A DNA stretch of 64,000 bases, taken from the NCBI RefSeq assembly GCF_041435495.1, contig NZ_CP108644.1, positions 5,565,501 to 5,629,500 of the forward strand. Reading direction: 5' to 3'. Shown one piece after another: positions 54,081 to 62,426 of this stretch. This stretch comes from Streptomyces sp. NBC_01116. Lineage in GTDB: Bacteria; Actinomycetota; Actinomycetes; Streptomycetales; Streptomycetaceae. A program made the position numbers and the translations under genes. A model generated the notes under the pieces. The model searched no databases, was not told the origin of the DNA, and saw only the letters and a program-made list of their open reading frames with translations. Position 1 is the stretch's first letter. Each line of letters begins with the position of its first letter.

Positions 54081-54225
54081 GGGCGTTCCTCCCGTGGAGT
54101 GGTACGGGCCGGGGCGCACGGGGGGCGCGCCGCCCGGCCGGGCGCGTGCGCGTACGCACCTGGAACGGCTGTCTCGTCGATGCCCACAGGCGGGCGCCTC
54201 CCTCGGTGGTTCCCGTCGGCGTGCG

Positions 54226-55377
54226 TCAGGCCCCGGCCAGGGCCAGGTGATGGGTGACGGCTTCGCACAGCGCGTGGGCCACCGTCCGGATCTCCGCGTC
54301 GGTCAGGGCCTGGTGGAGGGGGAGCAGGAGTGTGCTGTCGGTGGCCAGGTCGGTGCCCGGAAGGTCGGTGGGGTGGGCGCCGTACGCCGGCACCCGGTGC
54401 AGCGGAGGGTATTTGAAGGTGGTGTAGATGTCCTGGGCCAGCAGCGTGGCCGCGACCCGGTCACGGATGAGCGGATCCATCTGGATCCAGTAGAAGTAGT
54501 GCGAGGAGAGGTGCCCCTCGGGCAGCGGGGGCGGCAGGCGTACGCCCGGGGTGTCCGCGAGCAGGCGGTCGTAGGCGGCCGCCACCTCGCGCCGCCGGGC
54601 GACGTTGGCGGGCAGCCGGCCGAGCTGCACCGTGCCGAGCGCGGCGGTCAGGTCATTGCCTATGACCCGGCGGCCGAAGCTCCGTACGTCGAGTTCCCAC
54701 CACCGCTGGGACACCTTCGCGTGGGCGAAGCCGCTGGCCTGCTCCAGACCGTGGTAGGCGAGGACCCGGGCGCGGCGCGCGAGCCGCTGGTCGCGGACGT
54801 ACAGCATGCCGCCGTCGCCGGTCACCAGCACCTTCATCGCGTCGAAGCTCCACAGGGCGAGGTCGCCGAAGGTGCCGCACGCCCTGCCGTCGACCGTGGA
54901 GGCCACGGCGCAGGCCGCGTCCTCGACGAGAGGGATCCCCCGCCGCCGGCACAGGGCCGCGATCCCCGCGACCTCCCCGGGGTAGCCGCCGTAGTGCAGC
55001 ACGATGACGGCCCTGGTCCGGGGTGTCAGAGCGCGCTCGACGTGCTCCACGGTCGGGTGGAGACCGTGGGGGTCGACGTCGCAGAAGACGGGGCGCGCGC
55101 CGGTCGCGGCGATGGCGTTGGCGGCGGCCACGAAGCTCACGGACGGCAGGACCACCTCGTCGCCGGGGCCCAGGTCGAGCAGCTCGGTGGCGAGGAAGAG
55201 CCCGGCCGTACCGGAGTTGAGGAAGAGCATCCGGTCCGCTTCGACTCCGATGTGGTCCGCGAAGCGTGCTTCGAACTCCTGGGTGCGGGGTCCGTGGCCC
55301 AGCCAGTTCGAAGCGAAGACCTCGGACAGGGCGAGGAGTTCCGCCTCGCCCAGGCTCGGCTGGAAGACGTTGATCAC
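54226..55377 (-). CDS. DegT/DnrJ/EryC1 sugar aminotransferase (probable C-4)
   Basis: 383-aa PLP-dependent aminotransferase. FLNSGTAGLFLATELL, VEDAACAVAST and the PLP Lys in SFDAMKVLVTGDGGML are intact, in contrast with the His-containing paralogue at 50696-52003. YFYWIQMD and TTFKYPPLHRVP are typical of the VioA/DesI/SpnR group. With both C-2 and C-3 deoxygenated in this pathway, the remaining ketone is at C-4, so 4-amination is the logical reaction, as for SpnR in forosamine biosynthesis. Confidence 0.92.
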   Translation of the reverse strand: MINVFQPSLGEAELLALSEVFASNWLGHGPRTQEFEARFADHIGVEADRMLFLNSGTAGLFLATELLDLGPGDEVVLPSVSFVAAANAIAATGARPVFCDVDPHGLHPTVEHVERALTPRTRAVIVLHYGGYPGEVAGIAALCRRRGIPLVEDAACAVASTVDGRACGTFGDLALWSFDAMKVLVTGDGGMLYVRDQRLARRARVLAYHGLEQASGFAHAKVSQRWWELDVRSFGRRVIGNDLTAALGTVQLGRLPANVARRREVAAAYDRLLADTPGVRLPPPLPEGHLSSHYFYWIQMDPLIRDRVAATLLAQDIYTTFKYPPLHRVPAYGAHPTDLPGTDLATDSTLLLPLHQALTDAEIRTVAHALCEAVTHHLALAGA

Positions 55378-55423
55378 GCGGTGGCTCCCTGGCGCGGGTG
55401 GGGACGGTGGGAAGGTGGCGGGT

Positions 55424-56728
55424 TCAGTCCCGGCTCCGGTGGTGGCGGGTGAGGCGCTCCAGGACGGGGACGATCGCGCTCGGCTCCGGAGCGGTCAGCA
55501 GGTCCGTGTACAGCTCCGCCGCCGCGTCGCGGAAGGACGGCGCGGTCAGCAGCCGGGACAGCCCCGCACGCAGTTCGGCGCCGGTGTGCCGGTCGACGCG
55601 GACCCCCGTTCCCACTCCGCTCCGGGAGAGGAAGCGGCCCGTGAGCGGCGCTTCCATGGGGTAGCCGGGGTCCATCACGACGAACTGCGGGATCCGGTTG
55701 ACCAGGGCGGCCCCGAACGATCCGTGGCCGCCGTGGTGGATCACCGCCGAACAGGTCGGCAGCAGCTCCGTCAGCGGGATGTAGTCGACGGTACGGACGT
55801 TGTCGGGTATCCGGTCGGCCACCGCGAGCTGGGAGGCGTCCAGCGTGGCGACGGCCTCGATGTCCAGGCCGTCCACCATCTCCAGTACCCGGTTGACGAG
55901 CAGGGCGCTGTCCCGTCCCCAGGCCCGGATCGAGGAACCGAGGGTGATGGCCACCCGCGGGCGTGCGGGCGGTTCCTTCAGCCACCCGGGCAGCACGGCC
56001 GGGCCGGCGTACGCCTCCCAGCGCATCGACACGGTGCGCACCGCGGTGGGCAGGCGCATCCGCTCCAGCACCGGGTCGACCGTCCACTGCCCGAACAGCA
56101 GGTCGTCGGTCAGGGGGAGCCCGTAGCGCTCGGCCATCGGCCGGACCGACGAGACCATCGGCTCCTCGGGCAGGAGCGCGTCGTCGGAGAGCTTCGCGCA
56201 CCGGGTGTACTGCTCGTGCGCCCAGCCGCACAGGTCCGGGCCCCACAGGATGCGGGCGTGGGCCGCGCCGGACACCCGCGCGGCCACCCCGGCGGCCGGC
56301 ATCGTGGGGTCCCACAGGACCAGGTCGGGCCGCCAGGAACGGCAGAAGCCGACCAGCGCGTCGAGGGCGTGCTGGGGTGCGCCGGCCGGAGCGCCCTCCG
56401 GCTGGAAGTCGCGTACGGCCGGCAGCATGTAGTCCCGGTAGTAGGTCCACACGTACCGGTCATAGCCGTCCAGTTCGAGGGACTTGGTGAGGCGGACCAG
56501 GTCGGCGTACGTGTCCGGGGCGATGGGGCGGCCGGCGCCCAGCGGTTGCGGCAGGGTCCGCTCGTCGCCGAGCGACACCCCCGTGAGGCCCGTCGCGTCG
56601 ATCGTGTCCAGCAGCGACGGGTGGGAGATGACCCGCACCTCGTGACCCGCGTCGTGCAGGGCCCGGGCCATCGGCACGCTGGGGTAGAGATGGGCCGCGG
56701 CGGGCCAGGTGCAGAACAGGACGCGCAT
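55424..56728 (-). CDS. Deoxysugar glycosyltransferase (GT1, EryCIII/DesVII-like)
   Basis: 434-aa GT-B glycosyltransferase. The N-terminus MRVLFCTWPAAAHLYPSVPM and region around ILWGPDLCGWAHEQYTR match macrolide-type enzymes; the nucleotide-sugar site is HHGGHGSFGAALVNRIPQFV. GGAGAG lies before the ATG. Some members of this group require a P450-like helper protein (DesVIII type); none is seen here, as is the case for SpnP. It likely attaches the dimethylamino sugar to the RiPP product, an inference from cluster context. Confidence 0.92.
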   Translation of the reverse strand: MRVLFCTWPAAAHLYPSVPMARALHDAGHEVRVISHPSLLDTIDATGLTGVSLGDERTLPQPLGAGRPIAPDTYADLVRLTKSLELDGYDRYVWTYYRDYMLPAVRDFQPEGAPAGAPQHALDALVGFCRSWRPDLVLWDPTMPAAGVAARVSGAAHARILWGPDLCGWAHEQYTRCAKLSDDALLPEEPMVSSVRPMAERYGLPLTDDLLFGQWTVDPVLERMRLPTAVRTVSMRWEAYAGPAVLPGWLKEPPARPRVAITLGSSIRAWGRDSALLVNRVLEMVDGLDIEAVATLDASQLAVADRIPDNVRTVDYIPLTELLPTCSAVIHHGGHGSFGAALVNRIPQFVVMDPGYPMEAPLTGRFLSRSGVGTGVRVDRHTGAELRAGLSRLLTAPSFRDAAAELYTDLLTAPEPSAIVPVLERLTRHHRSRD

Positions 56729-56750
56729 GGTCGTCTTCTCTCCGACCCGC

Positions 56751-57392
56751 TCAGAGGCGGGTCATGGCGGCGAACCAGGCCTGGGCGACCCCAGGGCGGA
56801 AGGCGACGTCGAGTTCGGCTGCTTCGAGCGTGTCCACGCGCCACCCGGCGCCGGTGAAACTCTCCCGGACGGCCTGCTCGGGAACGCGTCGCGGACCCCA
56901 GTCGCCCGGCTGCCGGTCGCTGAAGCACATCAGGAAGCAGCGTCCGCCGGCCGGCACGACGGAGGCCATGCTGCGGGCGAGGCGGGGCCGGTCCTCGGGA
57001 GCGAAGCAGTGGAAGAGCCCGACGTCGATGAGCGTGTCGAACTGCTCGCCGAGCGCTGCGAGGTCCAGGGCGTCCCACTCCAGGAAGCGTGCCTCCAGGC
57101 CGCGTTCGCGCGCCTTGCGGGTGGCGAGGGTGATCGCGCTGGGCGCGGCGTCCACCCCCGTCGTCTCCAGGCCGTGTTCGGCGGCCAGCAGGGCGTTGTC
57201 GCCGCTGCCGCAGCCGACGTCGAGCACCCGGCCGCGGAGCGCGCCCTCCTCGGCGAGGCGTACGAGGACCGTCTGGGGCCGCTGGATCTCCCAGCCGGCG
57301 CCCGGCTCACCGGCGTAGTGACGCTCGAAGACCTCCACACCGCTGTCGGCACGCGCGCCGACTCCGGCGATCCGGTCCGACGGCTCGCTCAT
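56751..57392 (-). CDS. Class I SAM-dependent methyltransferase
   Basis: 213-aa methyltransferase with the SAM motif RVLDVGCGSGDNALLAAEHG and post-motif ETTGVDAAPSAITLA. FDTLIDVGLFHCFAPEDR resembles the TPMT/Tehb-like subgroup. It lies between the glycosyltransferase and the N-methyltransferase genes. Whether it methylates the sugar, the peptide or a small molecule cannot be read from sequence. The ATG is 22 bp after its own upstream spacer and both neighbours run the same way. Confidence 0.9.
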   Translation of the reverse strand: MSEPSDRIAGVGARADSGVEVFERHYAGEPGAGWEIQRPQTVLVRLAEEGALRGRVLDVGCGSGDNALLAAEHGLETTGVDAAPSAITLATRKARERGLEARFLEWDALDLAALGEQFDTLIDVGLFHCFAPEDRPRLARSMASVVPAGGRCFLMCFSDRQPGDWGPRRVPEQAVRESFTGAGWRVDTLEAAELDVAFRPGVAQAWFAAMTRL

Positions 57393-57651
57393 GGTCTCTC
57401 CCCGGAATATGCGGTCGATCCGCCGACGGCCCCGGGAAGGGCCGTCGGCATTCTCCGCGGAAAGCTAGCCCACGTCCGGGGCCCGCGGGATCGAAGCGAT
57501 GGGGGCTGTGACACATATCAGGAACCTGCCTCGGTGCCTTGCTGTCGCGGCGCGGATCTGTCAGGGCGCCCCGGGGGACGGGGTTTTCCCGGTTCCCCGT
57601 CACGCGGATCCGGTTTCCCCGGTTCCCCGTCACCGCGCCGGGTGGTCTCCC

Positions 57652-58389
57652 TCATGCGCGGACCGCGATGAACAGCCCCCTGCCGTTCGGCCAGTCGGGC
57701 AGGAACTCCACCTCGCACCCCGCCTGCCCGAAGGCGTCCAGGTATTCCTCCCGGGTGAACAGCGAGTACGTTTCGTATTCGGTGAATTCACGGATACCGG
57801 TGGTTTCCGCGACGGTATAGCGCACCGTCATCCGGCTGACGCTTCCGTCCCGGACCGAGTGCGACAGCCGGCTGATGGCCCGGCCCTCTTCCTGGGCGAG
57901 GGAGGCCGATATGAACCCGTCGATGAACTGCTCGGGAAACCACCAGGGTTCGGCGACGAGCACTCCGCCGGGCGCCAGATGACGTACCAGGACCGCCACA
58001 CTCCGACGCAGCTCCTCGACGGTGCTCATGTACCCCAGGGAGAAGCACATGCAGAGCACCGCGTCGAAGGTCCGGCCGAGCTCGAACCGCCGCATGTCCC
58101 CCTCGTGCACGCGGGCCGCCGGGACCCTGTTCGTGGCGGTCCTGCGCATCTCGGGGGAGAGCTCGACGCCGGCCACCGTGCCGAAGTGCTCGGCGAACCG
58201 CTCCAGATGCGCGCCGGTGCCGCAGGCGACGTCGAGCAGCGAACCCGCTTCGGGGGAACGCTCCCGGATCAGCCGGGTGATGACGTCCGCCTCGGCCGAC
58301 CAGTCCCGGCCCCGGGCCGCGTGGATGAAGTCGTAGATCTCGGCGTGTTCCGTGCTGTACACCGTCGAAGGGTGCTGCGTCGTGACCAT
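57652..58389 (-). CDS. TDP-aminosugar N,N-dimethyltransferase (DesVI/TylM1/SpnS-like)
   Basis: 245 aa from ATG with GGAG seven bases upstream. TEHAEIYDFIHAARGRDWSA at the N-terminus, the SAM motif LLDVACGTGAHLERFAEHFG and CMCFSLGYM match sugar N,N-dimethyltransferases of the DesVI/TylM1/SpnS group. A 4-amino-tetradeoxy sugar is the expected substrate, giving a forosamine-type product. It is the first gene of the leftward sugar block and divergent from the RiPP genes. Confidence 0.9.
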   Translation of the reverse strand: MVTTQHPSTVYSTEHAEIYDFIHAARGRDWSAEADVITRLIRERSPEAGSLLDVACGTGAHLERFAEHFGTVAGVELSPEMRRTATNRVPAARVHEGDMRRFELGRTFDAVLCMCFSLGYMSTVEELRRSVAVLVRHLAPGGVLVAEPWWFPEQFIDGFISASLAQEEGRAISRLSHSVRDGSVSRMTVRYTVAETTGIREFTEYETYSLFTREEYLDAFGQAGCEVEFLPDWPNGRGLFIAVRA

Positions 58390-58704
58390 CCTGATGCTCC
58401 GTCCATCGCGGGGAGAGCTCGGCGAGCTGTCTGCGGGAGCCAAGGTTCTATCATCCGGCGGCCCGGCCCGGCGGGCGCCGGAGCAGCCCGCCGCGGCCGG
58501 TTCGGCGGGCCTCCGGCCGTCCACCGTGCGCGGACCGCGCCACGACGGACGGTTCGGAGGCACATGACAGATGTCAGGTTCCGTCCACTGCTCGTTGTCC
58601 GCGGCCCGGCGCGGCGGCATTGTGAGCCCTGCCGGACTACGTCGCACCACGTCAGACGGCCGCCATCTCCCGCACCGCCTTCCGATCATGAACGGGTACG
58701 CAGC
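58390..58704. promoter_or_regulatory. Divergent promoter region of the sugar and RiPP operons
   Basis: About 315 bp between the N-methyltransferase start and the SpaB_C gene start. No precursor-peptide-like frame (acidic leader plus Cys/Ser/Thr-rich core) was found on either strand. It should contain the promoters for both operons; no clear -10/-35 pair or operator was recognised. Confidence 0.5.
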
Positions 58705-59850
58705 GTGATCACAGACACAGCAGCCGCCGGTCCGGACATGTCCGAGGCGGCGGGCGTACGCCTGTACTCCCGGGTGCCCATCACGCCTCGCTGGCTGGCG
58801 CGGAGCGTACTGCCGGTCAGCCGACGCCTCCGCGAGGACAACCGGGCCGCCCTCCTCCACCTGCGACGCGGCTGGCTGCACGGTCCGCACATCGACATCG
58901 TCGCCCGGAGCGTGCCCGGGCGTCCGCCGCTCGACTGGGCGGGGATCGCCGCCGCCCTCGACGCCGGTTCCACCGAGGGCCAGGCCGTGACGGACGAGGA
59001 GACCTATCTCGCCCAGGCCCGTGAGACGGGCCGGTTGGAAGGCGTCGCACCGCCCTATCTGCCGATGCGTGAGCACGGTGCCACCGAGGCACTGAGCCCC
59101 GCGTCGGTCGAGACCTGGCCGCAGCCGCTCCAGGACCTGCGGGAACTGGCCCTGGACCAGCTGGACCGGCCGCTGACCCGGACGGTCGAGCGGCTGGCCG
59201 GGGAGCCGCGCGAGGCGCCGGTACGGGTCATGGAGGCGTTCGCCGCGCTGGCCGCGGCGCACCAGCACGGGGCCGGGAACGGGGCGTTCTCGATGCGTTC
59301 GCACGCCGAGGCGTTCTTCGCCTGGGCCGCCGCCCGCAAGGACCCCCGCCCCGCCTTCGCCCAGCGGCTGGCCACCGACGCCCCCCGCCTGCGGCCCGTC
59401 GTGGAGCGGGCCATCGCCGGTACGCCCGACCACGGGACGGCGGCCTGGGCCCGTGCCTTCGCCTATTCCATGGGCGCCTTCGACGCCACGGTCGCCCAGG
59501 GAAGGCTGACCCTGGACGACGTCGACGGCCTCGGCGCCGGTTTCGACCTGGACACCATGGGCCCGCCCGGCGGGGACGGCCGCGTGAGCACCGAGCCCAG
59601 CGCCTTCCACCGCACGATGGAGGAGTCCGGCGTCATCGCCGCGCCGCCGCAGTGGTTCGCCTCCTACCGGCTGCTCGTCAACCTCTTCTACCAGCAGCTG
59701 CCGCTGCTGGGCGTACCGCCCATGCACCGCTACTACTTCTGCTTCGCCGTCGCCGAACTGGTGGACGACGTCCTCGGCTCCTCCTGGCAGGACAGGCTGG
59801 AGCAGACACGGCAGGAGATGGCGCAGGCCACCGCCGGGGCGGCGGAATGA
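58705..59850 (+). CDS. SpaB_C-type lantibiotic dehydratase C-terminal protein (TbtC-like)
   Basis: About 381 aa from GTG (VITDTAAAGPD); an ATG eleven codons in (MSEAAG) is equally possible, neither having a good Shine-Dalgarno. LYSRVPITPRWLARSVLPVS, HLRRGWLHGPHIDIVARS and RYYFCFAVAELVDDVL match the thiopeptide-type bacteriocin biosynthesis family. In split LanB systems this partner removes glutamate from glutamylated Ser/Thr to give dehydro amino acids. A related family performs the pyridine-forming cycloaddition, so a TbtD-like role is not excluded. Its TGA overlaps the next ATG (ATGA). Confidence 0.87.
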   Translation: MITDTAAAGPDMSEAAGVRLYSRVPITPRWLARSVLPVSRRLREDNRAALLHLRRGWLHGPHIDIVARSVPGRPPLDWAGIAAALDAGSTEGQAVTDEETYLAQARETGRLEGVAPPYLPMREHGATEALSPASVETWPQPLQDLRELALDQLDRPLTRTVERLAGEPREAPVRVMEAFAALAAAHQHGAGNGAFSMRSHAEAFFAWAAARKDPRPAFAQRLATDAPRLRPVVERAIAGTPDHGTAAWARAFAYSMGAFDATVAQGRLTLDDVDGLGAGFDLDTMGPPGGDGRVSTEPSAFHRTMEESGVIAAPPQWFASYRLLVNLFYQQLPLLGVPPMHRYYFCFAVAELVDDVLGSSWQDRLEQTRQEMAQATAGAAE

Positions 59851-62426
59851 GCGACACCGGGGAACCCCTGTGGATGCTGCGCCTCAACCCGCTGCGCCGC
59901 AGCAGGCTCGCTGACCCCGGGCTCCTGGCAGCGCTCCGCACGCTGGACGGGGCCACGACAGAGGTGCGCGAACTGGCCGACCGGTGCTCCGACGCGCTCT
60001 ACGAACTGATCGGCGCCACCACCGACCGGGACGCGCGCGGGCAGCTCATCGCGTTGCGCCGCGCCATCCACAACGACACCGCCCCCCGGTCGGCGCTGCT
60101 CGTCGACCACCCCCTGGTCAACCGCTGGTGGGAGGCCCGGCAGCGGCGGGAGGCGCTCGCCGCCGACGTGGTCGGCCGCTACCCGCACGCGGTGGACGCC
60201 GAGCGCGGGACGCTGGCCGGACTGCTGGGCGACGAGAGCCTGCGGCACTCGATGACGCTGGTGGCTCCCGAGGCGGCGGCCGGCGCGGAACGGTACGTGG
60301 CGGCCGTCGCCGCCACCGAGCCCGTCCCCACCCGGCTGCGCAAGTCCGAGCGCGGGCTGGTCCAGTACGTCACCCGGGCCATGGTCCGCACCAGTCCGAT
60401 GGCCCGCTTCACCGCCATCGGGCTGGCCGTCCCCGTGCCGGACGGACCGGGTCCGGACGCCCCGGAGTTCGGGCGGGTGGTGCCCTTCCAGGGACTGGAC
60501 CGCGTCATGCTCGACTACGTGCTGGGCGGGCTGCACACCTCGGACGGCGAACTCACCCCCGATCTCCTGCTCCACCTGCCGCCCACCTCCGAACTGTCGC
60601 CCGACGGCAACCTCCTGTACTTCCTGCGGCCCGGACCCGACGGCGGGGTGCGCCGCCTGTCGGCCAAGGTCTCCGGCGCGGTCGGGCTGCTGGTGGCCGC
60701 CGTCGCCGTCGGCCCACGCCGCGCCGCCGACGTCGCCGCGGACTTCGCCGACCGCAGCGGCTGCGGCGCCGAACGCGCCTGGCAGGCCCTGGAGCGTGCG
60801 GTGGGCGCGGGCATCCTGTGCACCCGCAGCCGGCCGGAGGACGGCGCGGCCGACTTCCCCGAACTGCTCGACCCCACCGGCCGGACCGTCACGGACACCG
60901 CCCGGAGCCTGCTGGAGCAGACCGGCGCCGGCCTGCGCGGACTCGCCGACGACTCCGCCGACGAACGGCCCGAGGCACTGCGGCGGCTGCGCGGGACGCT
61001 GGCCGGGCTGAGCCGCGAGGCGGGGCGGCCGGCACAGATCCTCATCGAGGAGGACGCCCTGCTGGAGGGGGTCCGGGTGTCCACCGCCGACTGGCGGAGC
61101 CAGCTCGACGACCTCGCCGCCGGGGTGGCCCTGCTGTCCGTCTTCGACTGGATGCACGACATCCGGGCGCTGCTGTCCGCCGTCTTCGTCGAGCGGTTCG
61201 GCGCCGGCGCCGAGATCCGGCTCAGCGACCACGCGGACTACCTGAGCGCCGAGACCTACCGGCGGGCCTACCGGATTCCCGAGAACGCGCCCCCCGGCGA
61301 ACTGGGCCCCGCCGACCGCTCGCTGGACCGGCTGTACGCGCTGCGGGAGAACATCGTCGACACCGCGATCGCCGCGATCGACCGGGCGACGGCCACCGGC
61401 GAGTCCGTCGACTGGACCGCGTCCCAGGCCCTCGACCTGACCACGGGCCTGCCGGACCGCTTCCGGACCGGCGACCTCCGCTACGGCGTGCTGACCCAGA
61501 CGTGGCAGCGGCAGCTCCTGTTCAACGAGGCCTACGCGGGCCACGGCATGCTCTACGGCAGGTTCCTCGGACCCGACCGCGCCCTCGGCGGGCGCGCCCT
61601 GCCCCACTTCCGCGAGCAACTGCGCGCCCGCCACGCCGGGCAGGACGGGCGGCTGGCGGAGGACCCCGGGCTGCACCGGCTCAACGTGAACGCGCACCCG
61701 CCGGTGCTCCCGGACCGGCTGGGGCCGGACGACTGGTTCCGGCTGCGGCTGCGCCACGACCCGGACACGGACGCGCTCGGCATCCTCGACCCCGACGGCC
61801 GCCCGCTGCACGTGCTCTCGCTCGGCACCGGGCACCCGGAGAGGCTTCCGGCACCGCTCCGGGTGGCCAACTGGCTGTACTCCGGCGGCGTGCTGCGCGA
61901 ACCCTTCGTGGCGATCCACCACGACGAACAGAAGTGGGACGGCGACCGCACCCGGGCCTGCCCGCGCTTCCGGGTCGGCTCGGCCGTGCTGGCCCGCCGC
62001 CGCTGGTACGGGGGCCGGGAGCTGGACGAGGCGGTGGCCGCCGGGCCCGCCGAGCACGACCGGCTGCTGGCGCTCGCCCGGTGGCGTAACCGGCACGGCG
62101 TGCCCGAGGAGGTCGTCCTCAAGCCGCCGCCCGGTGACGGCACCGGTGAGGACCGGGCCGCGGGGGAGGGCTGGGCCGCCGACGGGGGCCGGGCCGCCGG
62201 AGAGGGCCGGTCCGCCGGCGAGGGCAGGAAGAAGAAGCCCCAGTACGTCGATCTGGCCAGTGCACTCAGCGTGCGCGTGCTCCCCCGGATGCGGGAGCGG
62301 GGCGACGCGGCCTACGTGGAGGAGGCGCTTCCCCGGGTGGCGGACAGCCCGCACGCCCTGGAGTGGATCGTCGACATCGGCCGCGCTCCCGGCGGCCCCT
62401 TCCAGTACGGAGGAAAGACCCGATGA
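59847..62426 (+). CDS. LanB N-terminal lantibiotic dehydratase (TbtB-like glutamyltransferase)
   Basis: 859 aa from the ATG overlapping the previous stop. It begins EPLWMLRLNPLRRSRLADPG and contains KSERGLVQYVTRAMVRTSPM and SPMARFTAIGLAVPVP, typical of the glutamylation domain of lantibiotic dehydratases. Later, FNEAYAGHGMLYGRFL is a conserved C-terminal block. The elimination domain is absent and supplied by the preceding gene, the arrangement of thiopeptide clusters. It uses Glu-tRNA to activate Ser/Thr of the precursor. A Gly/Ala/Glu repeat (EGWAADGGRAAGEGRSAGEG) is inserted near the end. Confidence 0.92.
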   Translation: MSDTGEPLWMLRLNPLRRSRLADPGLLAALRTLDGATTEVRELADRCSDALYELIGATTDRDARGQLIALRRAIHNDTAPRSALLVDHPLVNRWWEARQRREALAADVVGRYPHAVDAERGTLAGLLGDESLRHSMTLVAPEAAAGAERYVAAVAATEPVPTRLRKSERGLVQYVTRAMVRTSPMARFTAIGLAVPVPDGPGPDAPEFGRVVPFQGLDRVMLDYVLGGLHTSDGELTPDLLLHLPPTSELSPDGNLLYFLRPGPDGGVRRLSAKVSGAVGLLVAAVAVGPRRAADVAADFADRSGCGAERAWQALERAVGAGILCTRSRPEDGAADFPELLDPTGRTVTDTARSLLEQTGAGLRGLADDSADERPEALRRLRGTLAGLSREAGRPAQILIEEDALLEGVRVSTADWRSQLDDLAAGVALLSVFDWMHDIRALLSAVFVERFGAGAEIRLSDHADYLSAETYRRAYRIPENAPPGELGPADRSLDRLYALRENIVDTAIAAIDRATATGESVDWTASQALDLTTGLPDRFRTGDLRYGVLTQTWQRQLLFNEAYAGHGMLYGRFLGPDRALGGRALPHFREQLRARHAGQDGRLAEDPGLHRLNVNAHPPVLPDRLGPDDWFRLRLRHDPDTDALGILDPDGRPLHVLSLGTGHPERLPAPLRVANWLYSGGVLREPFVAIHHDEQKWDGDRTRACPRFRVGSAVLARRRWYGGRELDEAVAAGPAEHDRLLALARWRNRHGVPEEVVLKPPPGDGTGEDRAAGEGWAADGGRAAGEGRSAGEGRKKKPQYVDLASALSVRVLPRMRERGDAAYVEEALPRVADSPHALEWIVDIGRAPGGPFQYGGKTR

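Noticed and set aside
57585..57640. Two copies of ccggttccccgtcac after the N-methyltransferase gene
   Set aside because: A short duplication in a spacer, without hairpin or gene context; treated as chance slippage.
58390..58704. Possible precursor peptide in the divergent region of cluster B
   Set aside because: All six frames were read; none has a leader-like acidic helix followed by a Cys/Ser/Thr-rich core.
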